Below, one piece after another: positions 47,001 to 58,842 of a DNA stretch of 64,000 bases. The translations under genes were made by a program, and so were the position numbers. The stretch lies in the NCBI GenBank assembly GCA_000750105.3, contig JPHH03000001.1, forward strand, positions 868,001-932,000, in the 5' to 3' direction. The stretch is from Tolypocladium sp. Sup5 PDA-1. Lineage: Eukaryota; Ascomycota; Sordariomycetes; Hypocreales; Ophiocordycipitaceae. Each line of letters starts with the position of its first letter. Within the stretch, counting starts at the first letter, position 1. The notes below the pieces were generated by a model. It was not told the DNA's origin and did no database searches. It was given only the letters and a program-made list of their open reading frames with translations.

Positions 47001-48444
47001 ACTTTGACGATATCTACTTTTGTGGGACACAGAATGCCCACAAGGTTGTTGGAGACGTGCAGTCGGACGTACCCAACTTTGGCTATGACGACGAGCGCGG
47101 AGACTACACAATTATCCCGGGAGACCATCTTGCATACCGGTACGAGATTGTGGATATTCTTGGAAAGGGGAGTTTTGGGCAGGTTGTCAGGTGCATCGAC
47201 CACAAGCAGGGAGTTCTTGTTGCCATCAAGATTATCAGGAACAAGAAGAGGTTCCATCAGCAAGCTCTTGTCGAGGTCAACATTCTTCAAAAGCTTCGCG
47301 AATGGGTAAGTTGCTTTGCGCTCGGCTACGAGGACTTGCGCGTTAATCTTCTTCACAGGACCCCAAGAATAGGCACAGCATGGTTAGCTTTACCCAGCAC
47401 TTTTACTTCCGTGGGCATCTCTGCATTTCGACCGAGCTTCTGGATATGAACCTTTACGAATTCATCAAAGCGCATGCCTTCCGAGGCTTTTCGCTGCGGA
47501 TCATCAGGCGTTTTACGAAGCAGATCCTCAGCTCTCTAATTCTGCTCAAGCAGCGCAAGGTCATTCACTGCGACTTGAAGCCCGAGAACATCCTCTTGCG
47601 ACATCCCCTTCACTCTGAGATCAAGGTCATCGATTTCGGCTCCAGCTGCTTCGAACATGAAAAGGTGTACACGTACATCCAGTCCCGCTTCTATCGATCG
47701 CCGGAGGTCATTCTCGGCATGACATACGGCATGCCCATCGACATGTGGAGCGTTGGCTGCATTCTCGCAGAGCTGTATACTGGGGTTCCCATCTTCCCCG
47801 GTGAGAATGAGCAAGAGCAGCTCGCTTGCATCATGGAGGTGTTTGGGCCGCCGGAGAAGCATCTGATTGAGAAGAGCACGAGGAAGAAGCTCTTCTTTGA
47901 CTCAATGGGCAAACCTCGATTGACCGTCTCGTCCAAGGGCCGCAGACGCCGTCCTTCGTCGAAAACGCTGCAACAGGTCCTGAAATGTGATGACGAGGCC
48001 TTTATCGACTTCCTGACTCGCTGCCTGCGGTGGGACCCGGAGCGACGGTTGAAGCCCGAGGAGGCGATTCGCCACGAGTTCATCACGGGACAGAAGCCAC
48101 CAGCCCCGATCCCGCGCCTTCCCGCACGCGATTCTTCCCCGGTGAAGCGGAACAATACGATATCTACGCCACGTCCGCTGCCGGATCCGCCTGGGGCTAT
48201 GGGCAAGGGGTTCACCACCTTGAGGACGGCCGCTAGCCCCCACAAGGCGGTTTCAGGAGCCGCGAGGAGGACTTCTGGCGCGACGGCGGCCACCGCGGCA
48301 AGCATCAACAGGCGCACCAGCGCGGGAGGCGGATCTATCACGGGTGGCGTCAGCAGCCTCCCGCGAGCCGCTGGTAGGACGGTGAGCGGGAAGCAGGATC
48401 TTGCCGCCGCGGGGGCATCAGCTGCCATGAATCGCAGAGCATAG
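44065..48444 (+). CDS. Pom1-like DYRK-family protein kinase
   Basis: Three exons, 44065-44126, 44251-47305 and 47359-48444, are joined by introns of 124 nt (GTGAGT donor, GCTGAC branch, CAG acceptor) and 53 nt. They give 1400 residues. The first 980 residues are Ser/Thr/Pro-rich and disordered. The kinase (about 985-1283) has GKGSFGQV, Lys in VAIKII, HCDLKPEN and DFGSSCF. The activation loop YTYIQSRFYRSPEVILG carries the Tyr-x-Tyr that DYRKs autophosphorylate. DYRK insert sequences follow, and the C-terminal tail is basic. Pom1 forms polar cortical gradients in fission yeast and couples cell size, polarity and septum placement; the long disordered N-terminus fits Pom1/DYRK2 better than Yak1. 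The small first exon was inferred because the long exon has no in-frame ATG until 44321. Confidence 0.9.
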
Positions 48445-49350
48445 TTTCGGCACAACGGTCCGAAGAGTCGAAGCATTTACGAACGGAAGAAGCACGGTGA
48501 TGTTGTTCACCAACGTGTATATGATGGCCAATGAGTCTTTGGGCGCGCCGACTACTATATATGCAGCCCATCGGACGAGAAAGATGGGCGAGGACTCAAC
48601 GGCCCAAACGAATCATACCTTTTGTTTTCCATGCCTTCGATCCGATTTTCTTCATCATTCTTGCGATATACCAGACGAAACAGCGACAGTGATGGCAACG
48701 GAAAAAAAATCACCTACTCAAAACAATCTGGCCGGCCTCGTGGCTGGCCACCACGTTGGAACGGCTATCGCGCCAACGCTGTTGAAACGACGACGGGAGG
48801 GAGGGCATGTTCTATGCTTTGGGCCTCTCGTCCACATGTATAATATTCATGAAGGGATTGAATGAAATGCCCCCGGCGGTTAGTCGTTTTTTTGGAAGGG
48901 AAGAGAGGAGCCTGGTAGAGGAAGTTGGGGCTCGGTTTAGAGAACGCTGGGAAACCCGTTCTGTTGCGTGTTTGTTTTTTTGCACATAATGAACGAGCTC
49001 CATACAGGACATAGAGAAACCCTGATACCACCACGGTTCCCCTGAGGCCTCCGTGATGCTTACGGTGACACTGATGATGACGATGACGATGGATGCATGT
49101 GATTGTGAGAGTCACTAGATTCGAGACCGTGGTAGAATGCGATGCGAAAGCCACAACTGTGCCGGCTGTGGCAGGCAGCCCGGACGACGCTTACACGATG
49201 CGGACGGCTAAATAAAGTGTGTACGAAGTATCCGTAAGGACGGGCGTGTCAGATCGGGTGCGGTAGCCCGCGCATGTCTCACCCACTGCCGTGGCCCAAC
49301 AAGCTTGCCAAGTAACTTACGAGTACGTATTCGTAAATTGGTTGAAAGCC

Positions 49351-49371
49351 CAGCCGCGGCGGCCGCGGCTG
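49351..49371. repeat. Perfect inverted repeat CAGCCGCGG-CGG-CCGCGGCTG
   Basis: Nine-base arms around CGG could form a strong hairpin or a symmetric binding site. No gene lies close by. Confidence 0.6.
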
Positions 49372-51573
49372 TTGTTGAGGCAGATGGGACCCGAGTCCTC
49401 GGAGGCCGTGTGGGAGGGCAGCGGGTCGAGCGAGAATGAGAAGGGATGAGAAACTGGGAGATAGGCGACGGCTAGCCAGAAGGGGATATATCTTTCATAT
49501 GTACGGATATCCGTCCTCCGTCGAGAGGCATCCATCCCTAGGCAGAGAGAGTGGAATTGCGTGAACGGAGGCTCATTGCGTGTCTAAGCCATGCCGACAG
49601 ACGCAGACGCGCGGTCGAGGAGGGGCGGGGAGGGGCGTGTGTTCAGGCGGAAGGCTCACCGAGACAGCGAGTCCGGTGAGGACTGACGAGGGTGAGGCCA
49701 AGGACGAGCCGCGGCAAGCGAGCACCAAATCACATGGGCTCAGGCTGCGACGCGGCGGAGACGGTTGCCTGATGCCTGCGACTGCTGCTGTCTGCAAGAG
49801 CGAGCGCCAGCAGAGTCAGAGCGGAGGCCGTTGCAGATTATGGAGTAGGAGTAGAGCGTGCAGCAGCGAAGTGACGAGCGAGGAGCCCGCGGAGCGAACC
49901 AAGCGAGCTACGGCCGGAGACGATGGTGGAGTTTGACGCAACCTCCGCCGGCGACTCCGGGCGGGCCCTCGCGCGGCTGTCGGATGGCCAGCGGCACCTC
50001 AGGCTCTCTGTCAAAGACGCCCAGCAGAGAGCCCAACCCGCCAGGTGCCAGCAAGCCACGGGTCGAGGCGCAGCCCACCATCCGCCCCAGCCTGGGCGAG
50101 TAGTCGCACGCACTGTTTTCCAGGGTCCAGGGGCCGTTGCTCCATGTCTCCACTGTTGGGAACGAGGCTGAACGAGCAGGCAGGGGAAGCTTGGGATGAG
50201 GTCATGCGTGGGTGCGGGTTTCTTTTTTTGCTTGCCGTGGTCGTGGGAGCGCAGGCAGACAACTTGCCATATAAGGACAAATGTTTCGAATGATCCCGGC
50301 GATGTTTCCTCCAGCCACGCAGGACGGTGTTGATCGAGGCGCCGCCGGTTGAAATCATGCGGGCCATCGGACGCAATGAAGGAGAAACCTCCCAAGTGAG
50401 CCCGCACCGCAGACCGGCCTGAGCGCCTGGCTGGTGATACACGTGCTTGTATGGGCGTGTTCGAACCGGGCAGTCCGATCAATTAGCACCTCCAGCCCTC
50501 CGGCACCGTTTCCAGCCTCTGCTCCGGCGAGGTCTAAGAGTCGCGGGTTGATGATTGCCGGTACGATCGTAACTCGGCCTGCTTCGTAAATCAGCCAAAG
50601 TTTCGGGCGTGTTGGACATGAAAGCCGCAACCTCCTTCTCGCTCACGCATATCATCCGCTGGTCTATAGAGTTAATCACCCTTCGGAACATTACAATCAT
50701 CACACAGGTGAAGATCAATCCCCCCCCCTCCGGCACATTCGACAGCAGCCGCATCGTGGTGGCTGGCCCTTGTCCCAAAGCCCTGGCTCTGGAGCCTGGC
50801 CCCGGCGCCCGCCCACTATCGCATCGGAGCAAGGTTGAGGCATGGTTCCTATTAATGGCAACAACAGCTGTTGGCGCCATGAAACCGTTCCACGATTCCT
50901 CAACTACCTACGAGATCTCCTCTGGGCGGGTATCGGCACATGCCAGCAAACTGCGCTCAAAATATTATGGTACAGTGGCACACTGGCTGGTCCGCCCGAT
51001 GCACAAGACGAGGAGGGCCTGATCGGTTTTCGACCATGTATTCAACGTCTGTAAAGACGCGCGTGAATTAGTCGTCTGCCATTGCCATTCCTTGGCCCCC
51101 AATCGCGAGTTAGGGCTAGGCGTCATCGCTTCTCTTGGTTTCAGTCGGCCGTATCCGTATGTGCATGCTTATGTGGCGATAACACTGGGTGGCCGAGACG
51201 GCGGCGGATGCCTCCACTGCGTCCGGGCCGGCGTCATCGAGGCCGAAGTTGGGGTCCACCAGATGCAAATAATCGCTTCAAAGCTCGATGGCCCGTTTCT
51301 GAGGCCCGCCTCGTGGATGCGGCTCGCCCAAGCATCCCAATGCGGTATTGGCCTGGCGTGGTGAGGCCCGGTGTGACTCTGCTATTGGAAGGCGGTGCTG
51401 CATGCTCCCTCTCTATTCTCGTGATCCCCCTGGTACCTGGCTCTTGGTATTGTAGCACATGGGCAAGATGGGTTACCGACCCAACGGTGAGGGGTGTGTG
51501 GCAAGCCGGCGGGGATCGCTCAGAACTGGGGACGGCCGTCAAATCGAATTGTAGCGGCGCCCCGGGCGATTGA

Positions 51574-51638
51574 GACACACAGAAATGTGTTAGACACGCA
51601 GAGGTGTGTTAGACACGCAGAAGTGTGTTAGACACGCA
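51574..51638. repeat. Tandem 19-bp repeat (about 3.4 copies)
   Basis: Units at 51574-51592, 51593-51611 and 51612-51630, with a partial unit at 51631-51638, follow GACACGCAGARGTGTGTTA. Each unit contains an ACAC/GTGT inverted pair. The first unit differs at two or three bases. Confidence 0.85.
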
Positions 51639-54014
51639 TGCCGTTCAGATACAGACTTGTTCAGTGGCGTCGCCCGACGGCAGCTTGTTGTCGAGTTTCT
51701 TGGCCGGGCAATCGCAATTCACGACACCGTTCGAGTAACTCCATCCGAGTGCCTGCCTGTCCGCTGTCCCACAGCAGAAGCAGGAACAGAAATTTCTACA
51801 GCACGACACCAGCAGGGCGGACAGCATGAGCATCCTGCGGCTCACACTGCGGCCAGTTCCGACGAACGATGACGATGGCAGCCAAGGAGGGATCGGGGGT
51901 GACAGGGGGCGTGGCCGCATCGCCGGAGTACTCCGTACTGTCCCCATGCCCATGCCCAGGTCACTGCTCGTCAGCATCTGAGCGACGACTTGGTTTGTGA
52001 AACCTGCTTTTTCGTGATGTTGCGAGGGTCCTTTTTTGCTTCGCACGCTCTATTTTCAGTTCGGTGACAAGATGGGGACGGGATGTAGTCATTCTGCCTT
52101 CTGTCGTACAAGCGCACGCCGGCGCACCCATCGCTTCCGCGCTCAACTTTGAATTGCTGGGCTTGCAGGTCAGAAGACAGCGACACAAAGCACTGAGTGG
52201 CCCGGACGCCTCGGGAGCAAGGATAGCCGGAGGGAAACGAAGGCACGAGGCTGGAGGTGTTGGTGGCTCATGGGCGACGAAGCTGCATCGTCAGCCAGCC
52301 GCGAAAGCGTCCGTATTCATGCAACGCAGATTCAGAGCGCGCCGTAGAAGACCAAGGAAACATGCCCTCTGTGCCTCTTTGGGTTCTGATCGAAATTCCT
52401 CTTCTGACCAAGTGCCGAAGTTCGCGGAGGATTGTCCCCATTTCGTAGTACCGGATTGCTGCGGCGGCCCGGGCGTGTGTGGAGCTTGGTGCAAGGCTGC
52501 GCGGCGGTGCTCGCTCACAGTCATCGGATGCCGTCATCATCGTCGTCGCCCTCCCTCGCGGCTCCCGGGCACTTCGGACGAAATGCGCAGCACGCTCGCG
52601 GCGAGTACTCGGTAGTGGTGTTGCTGTCTCTGGTTACAGGCATCACCGGTGCCTGCCTGCGTGCCTGCGGCAGGTGTGCCTGCTCTTGCACTGCAATGCC
52701 GTCCCGGACGGATGAATAATGGTCAGAAGGGTGCAGGCTGATGGTCAGGGTGTCAACAAGATTCGTCATGAAGAAGAAGAGTTGCATTGGAAATTCGGCT
52801 GTCGTGGAGGTCTGATTCAGGCCGAGAAGGCTGTCGCTGGTTCGCACTGGGGCCTTCCTGGTCCTGGTCCTGATCCCTGCCTGCCGCTCCTTGTCGCGGC
52901 CCTCGAGCCTCGAGCCTCGAGGGCGCCTTCCTTGCTTCCAGCTTTCAACTCATGCCTCAGGACAACGGAATACGTACTCTGTTTAGCTAAGGCCAGAAAT
53001 TTGAAACCACCATCGCGAAGTGGCTTTCTTTATTAGGTAGCTTTGCTTCATTTCATCACTCGTGAACTAGCGACGGCCATGATGCGTTGAGTCGCATCAT
53101 GGACGCCCTGCAGTTCGTTCCCCCAGTTCAGCCCTGCACTGCAGGTCAACGTCTAGGCCCCAAGCCAACACCACCAGCACCGCCAGAGGGGCCGCAGACC
53201 AACCCAAAACGATGACCCCAAAGCCCGCCCACAGCTTCGTCGAGACACCAGCAACGCCCACACGCACGCCCCCCCGGTCAAGGACCAATTGGTGACTCCT
53301 CCCGCCGAGCCATGCATCGTCCACAACGTCGCCCACACACCACCCACTTTCTGCCTACTTCACCTTGTCGCTCGGTGCTGCGCCATGAGCAGTCGCGATG
53401 GGAGCCCGCCCCGATTTACCCTCCGCCTGGGGGGCCCTGCGCCATGACAGCAGGCCTGCATTAGACGCTCTGCAGCCCTTCAGTCACCTGTCAGGTAGTC
53501 AGACTGAGTCCGCGTCTCTTGCTCATCCGCGCCGCTGGTGCCTTGCGCTCAAGGGTCCAGGGAAGCCGAGGTGTGAGAGCTGGCGAGAGCGTCCCCAACC
53601 GCGAGGGCGTGCCGGTAGTGCTGGCACTTCTTGTCCGTCCCTCCAGGACTCCAGACCCAGTCTTTCTCTAGGCTACGACTGCTATAAGGCTACGATGCCT
53701 CGTCGCCTTCCCTTGTCCATGTCTCTATCCTATATCCGTCATAGTTAACGGTACTCTCTTTTAACCCTTTCCTTGCCTGATTTCTTTCTCATCGTTTCGT
53801 TGTCTTGCCTGCATTTTGCATCTACCTCTTCATCCCTTGTCCACATCAACACGCTCCCAGATTCACGGTTCAGCCGTCCTGCGAGCCTCAACACCAATAA
53901 TCGTCGTCTCTGCCGTGGTCGTTGGCCCGAAAAGCAGACCCCGCGGGCCCTTGGCCTGCCTTGCTGCGACCCGTGCATCCCATTCTCTGCAACCCGACCA
54001 ACAGCGCAGCAACC

Positions 54015-54248
54015 ATGTGCTACCAGCTTGTTGAGCTCTACTCGGCCTGCCGATGCCTCTACTACCAGCACGCCATTGATCGATGCGCATCGTACGGTAG
54101 GCCCGGCCATGACATCCAACACCGAACCATCTATGTCGGATATGCCTGCAGCGCACATTCGAGCCGGAATGCCCAGTACGCTTCACCTCAAACCTACTCG
54201 GACTCTGGCTACCACAGCAGTCGCTCCAGTCATAAGAGCTACCGGTGA
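54015..54248 (+). CDS. Small Cys/His-rich conserved-looking fungal protein (77 residues)
   Basis: The single-exon frame begins MCYQLVELYSACRCLYYQHA then IDRCASYGRPGH, and has a second half IYVGYACSAHSS before a Tyr/Ser-rich tail. Five Cys and several His occur in a compact pattern (CYQ, CRC, DRC, ACSAH), suggesting a small metal-binding or disulfide-stabilised fold. I recall similar short proteins in other Sordariomycetes, without known function. The ATG follows a long C/T-rich leader ending AGCAACC, a good fungal start context. No signal peptide is evident, so it is probably intracellular. A longer in-frame ATG at 53922 adds Pro/Ala-rich residues and was not used. Confidence 0.8.
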   Translation: MCYQLVELYSACRCLYYQHAIDRCASYGRPGHDIQHRTIYVGYACSAHSSRNAQYASPQTYSDSGYHSSRSSHKSYR

Positions 54249-56637
54249 AATGTGCTGTCTTCGATACTGGGCTGCCAGTCATGGCGATTTCCCCGGCTGG
54301 TCCTCTTCAACTTCGGTGCTTGGGTCACACATCTCTACTCAACCAATCCATCGCGCCTCTCGTCTCTGCTGGTGGGCTACAGGGCCCAGATATCTCCGTC
54401 CCCCTCTCCTCAGACACTTTGACTCGTCACGGCTCTGAGTCTCTTACGATTCCCTCCTTTTCACGAACACTACCAGTCGCCATGAGCCACTCAACGACCT
54501 TATCGAAGACACGAAAAGAACGAGACTACGCCCTGGATTCCAATTTTTTTTTAGAGATCTCCCAATCACGATGAGACGGACTTGAACCTCTCCCATTGCC
54601 AACGCCCTCGACGTCTGGCAGCAAAACGTCTCCTCCGAAAGAGAGCCCGTCCATACCAGGATCTTTATCTTTTTCTTTTATATTGCTTTTCCTCCTTGTT
54701 TGACACAACCTCTCTCAACTCACTGTAATGCGTTTTCTTGTTCTGCATAGCGTTGGATGGATATATGCATCATTTTCCCCGTTGCGGCAACGGATGGCTG
54801 ATGACACGAGGATACGCGAACGATAAAAGTCGGCTTCACCGGTTGTGGGCATTAGCTGCTCGGCGGGGTGCTTTCATTCGACTGTTTTCCTTTGCATTGG
54901 GCTGGTATAGCACGATTAGCTCAACGACTCACCGTGACTTGGAGCCGTCTCGACCGGACTGGCTTTGGTCGAGTTTGGGCTTTGGTCATGGTTACTGAGA
55001 GCTTCTGCGTGTGCTTGGGAAAGACGGGATATACCAGGCGTTTGGATGTCATGAGTCACGGTAATTTTGCTGGGCTGCGGACGGTTTGTCCCTGTGCTCA
55101 GATGGGATGGAGGGATATGATTTTGGGGAGTGGGCAACACTCTTCGTCGTCCTGGGCGGCCTCTGCTGCCTCCCTCTGTCTGGCGATTCCCTTTTACTTT
55201 GTTTTGTCTGCTGTTTTGCTTTTTCGCTCAAGACGATGTGCAATCACATCACCACCTCCTGCGCAGGCCGCAGTCACGCTGCTGGCGGACAGGTACCGTC
55301 AGTATAGCACAAACTACAGAATCGGAGGAGCACTGGATGCTACTGTCCGAGAGATAGACAACAATGAGACCATTTACTCAAACACGAGAAATCGCAATGC
55401 TGCCTAAAAGTCTCACCTGGCGACGGCCAGACCGTAGACGTGCTGAATCACACCGAAGCCTTGGTAGGCTCACCCCAACCTCACCGAAGGTGGCTTGGCA
55501 GACTTTCCGTCCAATGTCTGTGGGCCAGCCTAGGTCAGGCTGGATGCAGCGCGTTGGGACGACCAATGGACCAACGGCTGATGTACTAGTCCGTTCGTAC
55601 TCTGCAGGTGGTGTAGATCAGACGGCCGGATACGACGGACACGGACACGGGATGAAGTAAGCACCACCGCCGGAGGACGAACCACGGGCGGCCGTTGGGA
55701 TGGGCGTCGGGGTGGGCGGTGCCAAAAATAGATACTTGCCTAATCGGGCGAGCGATGCGGGGACCAGGGATGAGCTTGCTGTGGGTGCCGGGACGGTTCG
55801 TGGTGCTGGGGAGGGAGGGCGGCTGGAGGAGGTGATTTGCTGGGTTACGCCCGTGGAGGACTAGGCGCTTGGCGGCTATCGCCCGGCTGAGCAGCAGGAT
55901 AAGGGGACGCGGGTCGCTGCAAGTTCACCGCCGGTGGGCTGGCGGACTGAACTATTGACGCGGAGTTATGGATTTGATGGTTTTGATGCAGATGGCATTG
56001 GTTTCAGGTTTCTGCGGCTGCGGCGGGCCAACACTTGATCGGATTGCTTGCAGTCTACTTCGTACATCGACACCGTCGACTACGTGTCTCGTTAAAGCTG
56101 GTTTTGGCTTCAGACTCAATCCTTATTGCAGCTCATCGCCCATGTGATGGTGCTGCCTTCGACATGTGTTGTTTACGGATACTTCCTATCGCGCACATGT
56201 GTAAAACCGCCCCGGAATTGCGCTTCACGCCTGTGAACTTCCTCTGCCGATGCTTTTACGGGCAATGAGTTCGAATCACTGCCATGCGGTATACTATTAG
56301 AGGAAATATACCAAGTTGAGGCGACAAGTCATTTTTAGACGAAGTTCTATTAATTTTCCTTGCGTTGTGGTTTAAGACTTGCATGCGGGCTGTTCGTGGT
56401 AAGTCGACGCAGCCCACCCCCGCTTTTCATGCCCAAAGTAGCAGCGGCTGACCTTCCTCACCTTTGAGACGGCTCTCTCGGGCAGTCATCTCGACGCTCG
56501 GCGTACTTTCTCGTTACCTCACTCGCCACAGTGACTCCCGTGTTGTCGAGGCCGTTCCCAGACCAAGTTCGTTGGTCCGGTGTATGGATGGTTTAGATTC
56601 CGTGGTCTACGGATAGGTTTCCCCCTGCTCTGCTACC
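54249..56637. other. 2.4-kb intergenic, no supported gene
   Basis: The left 500 nt include T-rich tracts (54541-54552 and 54664-54685), probably the 3' UTR of the small gene. Later frames lack motifs. A near-perfect palindrome centred on TTCGAA lies at 56261-56283. Confidence 0.45.
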
Positions 56638-57978
56638 ATGTCCGACCCGAGTCACCCAACAAAGACGGCCGGCGGCGCTCCCGTTTTCGCAGATGGACGC
56701 GGCAGTGAGAACAACTTCGAAGGCTATGTCACACAACTGGTCACCGTGATCACAAACGGAAAGGAAATGTCAGATGGTATGGAACTTGGGGAATGTGCGC
56801 TTGATCAGACGGTCGCCGACATCCGTGACATGGGTTCTCACAACGGATTCAAGGTAGACTCATTACCGGACGTTGATCGGCAGCTGAGGAAGCGTCTTAA
56901 GCGTCCTGGAAGTGATCCTTTGCTGGCGCGGAAACGAAGAGAGGAGAACACACCAGTGTGGTTCAACTGGCTTTGCACGTCCGGCCTGGCCATCTTCTCC
57001 GCGGACCAAGGGTGGTCGAAGCCAAACCGCGAAGTCCAAGGAGCACAAGTGCTTCTCGGAATAGCAGACCATCTGTCTGTTCCGTATGGACCTTATGCAT
57101 TCCAGGTGTTCCGCTGGGTAGCTAGTGAGTCGAACGGGATAATGATGACCCTGTACCGCCCGACTAACTGATACAGGCGAAGGTCACCTTCTGGGAGAAC
57201 TCAGTAAGCTGGGTGTTCGTGACAGGCAACAGATTAGTAAAAGGGCGGCCGATAGGCTTCACCCGATGTTTAAAGGCCTCTCCGCATATTCTCATTCACA
57301 TAACACCGTAACCGTGTTCCCGCCACAGTTTGTGGTCCACATGGTCACGCCGCCGACTGGGATGGAAGGGCACAAGTACGTATTCTGTCTCGTGATGATG
57401 TTCAACGCGCTAACCTTGGTAGATGGTTCGAGAGAATTTGCGGCGCACTTTGGATGCCGAATGTTGGCCAGCGCCCATATTGTGGTGAAGGTTTACCACC
57501 TCGTGCAGCGTTTCTGCTTCGCGACATCGCGTTATCGCTCTCCTGGGAGCTACGCAAACCACCCACCATTGACAAATCTGACACGGGCGATACTCAAGAC
57601 GCGGAGATACAACCACCAACCTACTGGCACCCAGGTACGGATCCTACTCGTGGAGGCAAGGCCAGAGCGGGTGAGCAATCATGTCATTGGAATGGGACCT
57701 TGCCGATCCACCCGCCTGGCAACCCGATGATGTTGCCCTTTGGATACAATGGCAACGTGGTCCGCGACAGCATCGCGGGAAACGTGCCGTACAATCTCCT
57801 GCCAGCCGCTGCAGATTCTACGACTCAACCAGATGCCTGTGCCTTGCCCAGCCTCAGCAATACTATTCCCGGAAGACAAGACCATTCCGCCGCGACCAGA
57901 CCAGATGACGGGCAGATAGCGTCCTATAGGACCTTTAGATGGATTTTCGTTAACACCGTCCTTATATCTAACAACTAG
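56638..57978 (+). CDS. Orphan three-exon protein of unknown function
   Basis: Exons 56638-57124, 57177-57375 and 57423-57978, with introns of 52 nt (GTGAGT donor, ACTAAC branch, CAG acceptor) and 47 nt (GTACGT donor, GCTAAC branch, TAG acceptor), join in frame to 413 residues. The exon joins restore continuous protein-like text: FQVFRWVASEGHLLGELSKL across the first and GMEGHKWFERICGALWMPN across the second. There is no signal peptide, membrane segment or known motif. The first exon has a basic RKRLKRPG-type patch, and the middle is rich in aromatic residues. The last 120 residues are Pro/Asn-rich and could be changed by a further intron near 57632. The function is unknown. Confidence 0.6.
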
Positions 57979-58224
57979 GAGTTGATGATTGAACGAACTT
58001 CCTTTTTAGGCACTAGAACACATGGCGTTGGGGACGAGTATGTACGTCAGCTTACCGGGAGCGCTACCCGACCTCTCTCCCCTCTTTGTTAGGTATGAAT
58101 GTCAGGCAACAGTCTTCTCGCCGACTTCCTTACAACCTACACCTGCAACACAATTCTTTCATCGCGCATTTCGTGAGCCTCCCCAAAACCTCGCAATCAA
58201 CCCTCTTCAATCCAGGGCTGCAAA

Positions 58225-58842
58225 ATGTCGCGCACTACCCCGATGGACCAAATGATTCAAGACTTGGGGAGGTCCTTTCGGTCGAAGCGACTCACGTATC
58301 GACCACTGGAAGACACCACCGCGGACAAGGAATTCATGTACAGCCACTTCATAGCAAACCCAATCATGGCGGGGCTCAGCACTCCAATGGTTCTGCAGCC
58401 ATTAAACCGCAAAGCCTCTGACGAGCGTGTTGGCTTCATCATGGGTAACTCACTGCTCGCGGTGATAATGCTTGCTCCAACAGAGGAAGAGGAGCTTGTT
58501 CCTGTCGGCTTCCTGAATCTGAGAAAGAAGGGCCAGGACGGCCTGCTCTACTTTCGGAGCACCGGGATCGGCATCAGCATTGCGGACGAGTTCCAGGGTC
58601 TGGGGTACGGTCGCGAGGCCATCAACTGGGCGCTGGACTGGGCGTTTGGCTACGCGAACCTGCACCGCGTGTCCATTGGGAGCTACGAGTTCAACGAGCG
58701 CGCGCTCACGCTGTACAGGAGAATCGGGTTCGTGGAAGAGGGGCGGGCGAGGAGGAGCTGCTTTTTCAACATGAAGTGGTATGACCAGGTCCATCTGAGC
58801 ATGCTTGAGGACGAGTATCGGGCGCTACGGGGGATTTCCTAG
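58225..58842 (+). CDS. GNAT acetyltransferase, RimJ/RimL type
   Basis: This intronless gene encodes 205 residues. The N-terminal beta strands (LTYRPLED) and central strands (LVPVGFLNLRKK, STGIGISIADEFQ) lead to the acetyl-CoA loop QGLGYGREAI near residues 126-135 (the Q/R-x-x-G-x-G/A motif). The helix INWALDWAFGYANLHRVSIG and then NERALTLYRRIGFVEEGRAR are the classic GNAT motif B. This layout (Acetyltransf_3) is shared by N-terminal protein acetyltransferases and by enzymes acting on amines, antibiotics or small metabolites. The acceptor cannot be inferred. It sits 246 nt after the orphan gene on the same strand, with no sign of functional linkage. Confidence 0.92.
   Translation: MSRTTPMDQMIQDLGRSFRSKRLTYRPLEDTTADKEFMYSHFIANPIMAGLSTPMVLQPLNRKASDERVGFIMGNSLLAVIMLAPTEEEELVPVGFLNLRKKGQDGLLYFRSTGIGISIADEFQGLGYGREAINWALDWAFGYANLHRVSIGSYEFNERALTLYRRIGFVEEGRARRSCFFNMKWYDQVHLSMLEDEYRALRGIS

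Larger units (their letters stand above)
48445..54014. other. 5.6-kb gene-poor stretch
   Basis: No open frame on either strand (largest 214 codons, 50482-49838) shows family motifs, a credible signal peptide with conserved body, or coherent splice signals. It includes the kinase 3' UTR, a GC-rich palindrome at 49351-49371, a tandem 19-bp repeat at 51574-51638 and, at the right end, a C/T-rich leader for the 77-residue gene. It could hold non-coding transcripts, which sequence alone cannot show. Confidence 0.4.

Noticed and set aside
49838..50482. 214-codon minus-strand frame in the gene-poor region
   Set aside because: Trp/Arg/Pro-rich chance composition, no motif and no neighbouring exons.
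54565..54600. tRNA-like B-box (GGTTCAAGTCC) on the minus strand
   Set aside because: The T-stem has two mismatches, no A-box or acceptor stem pairs with it, and no terminator T-run follows on that strand.
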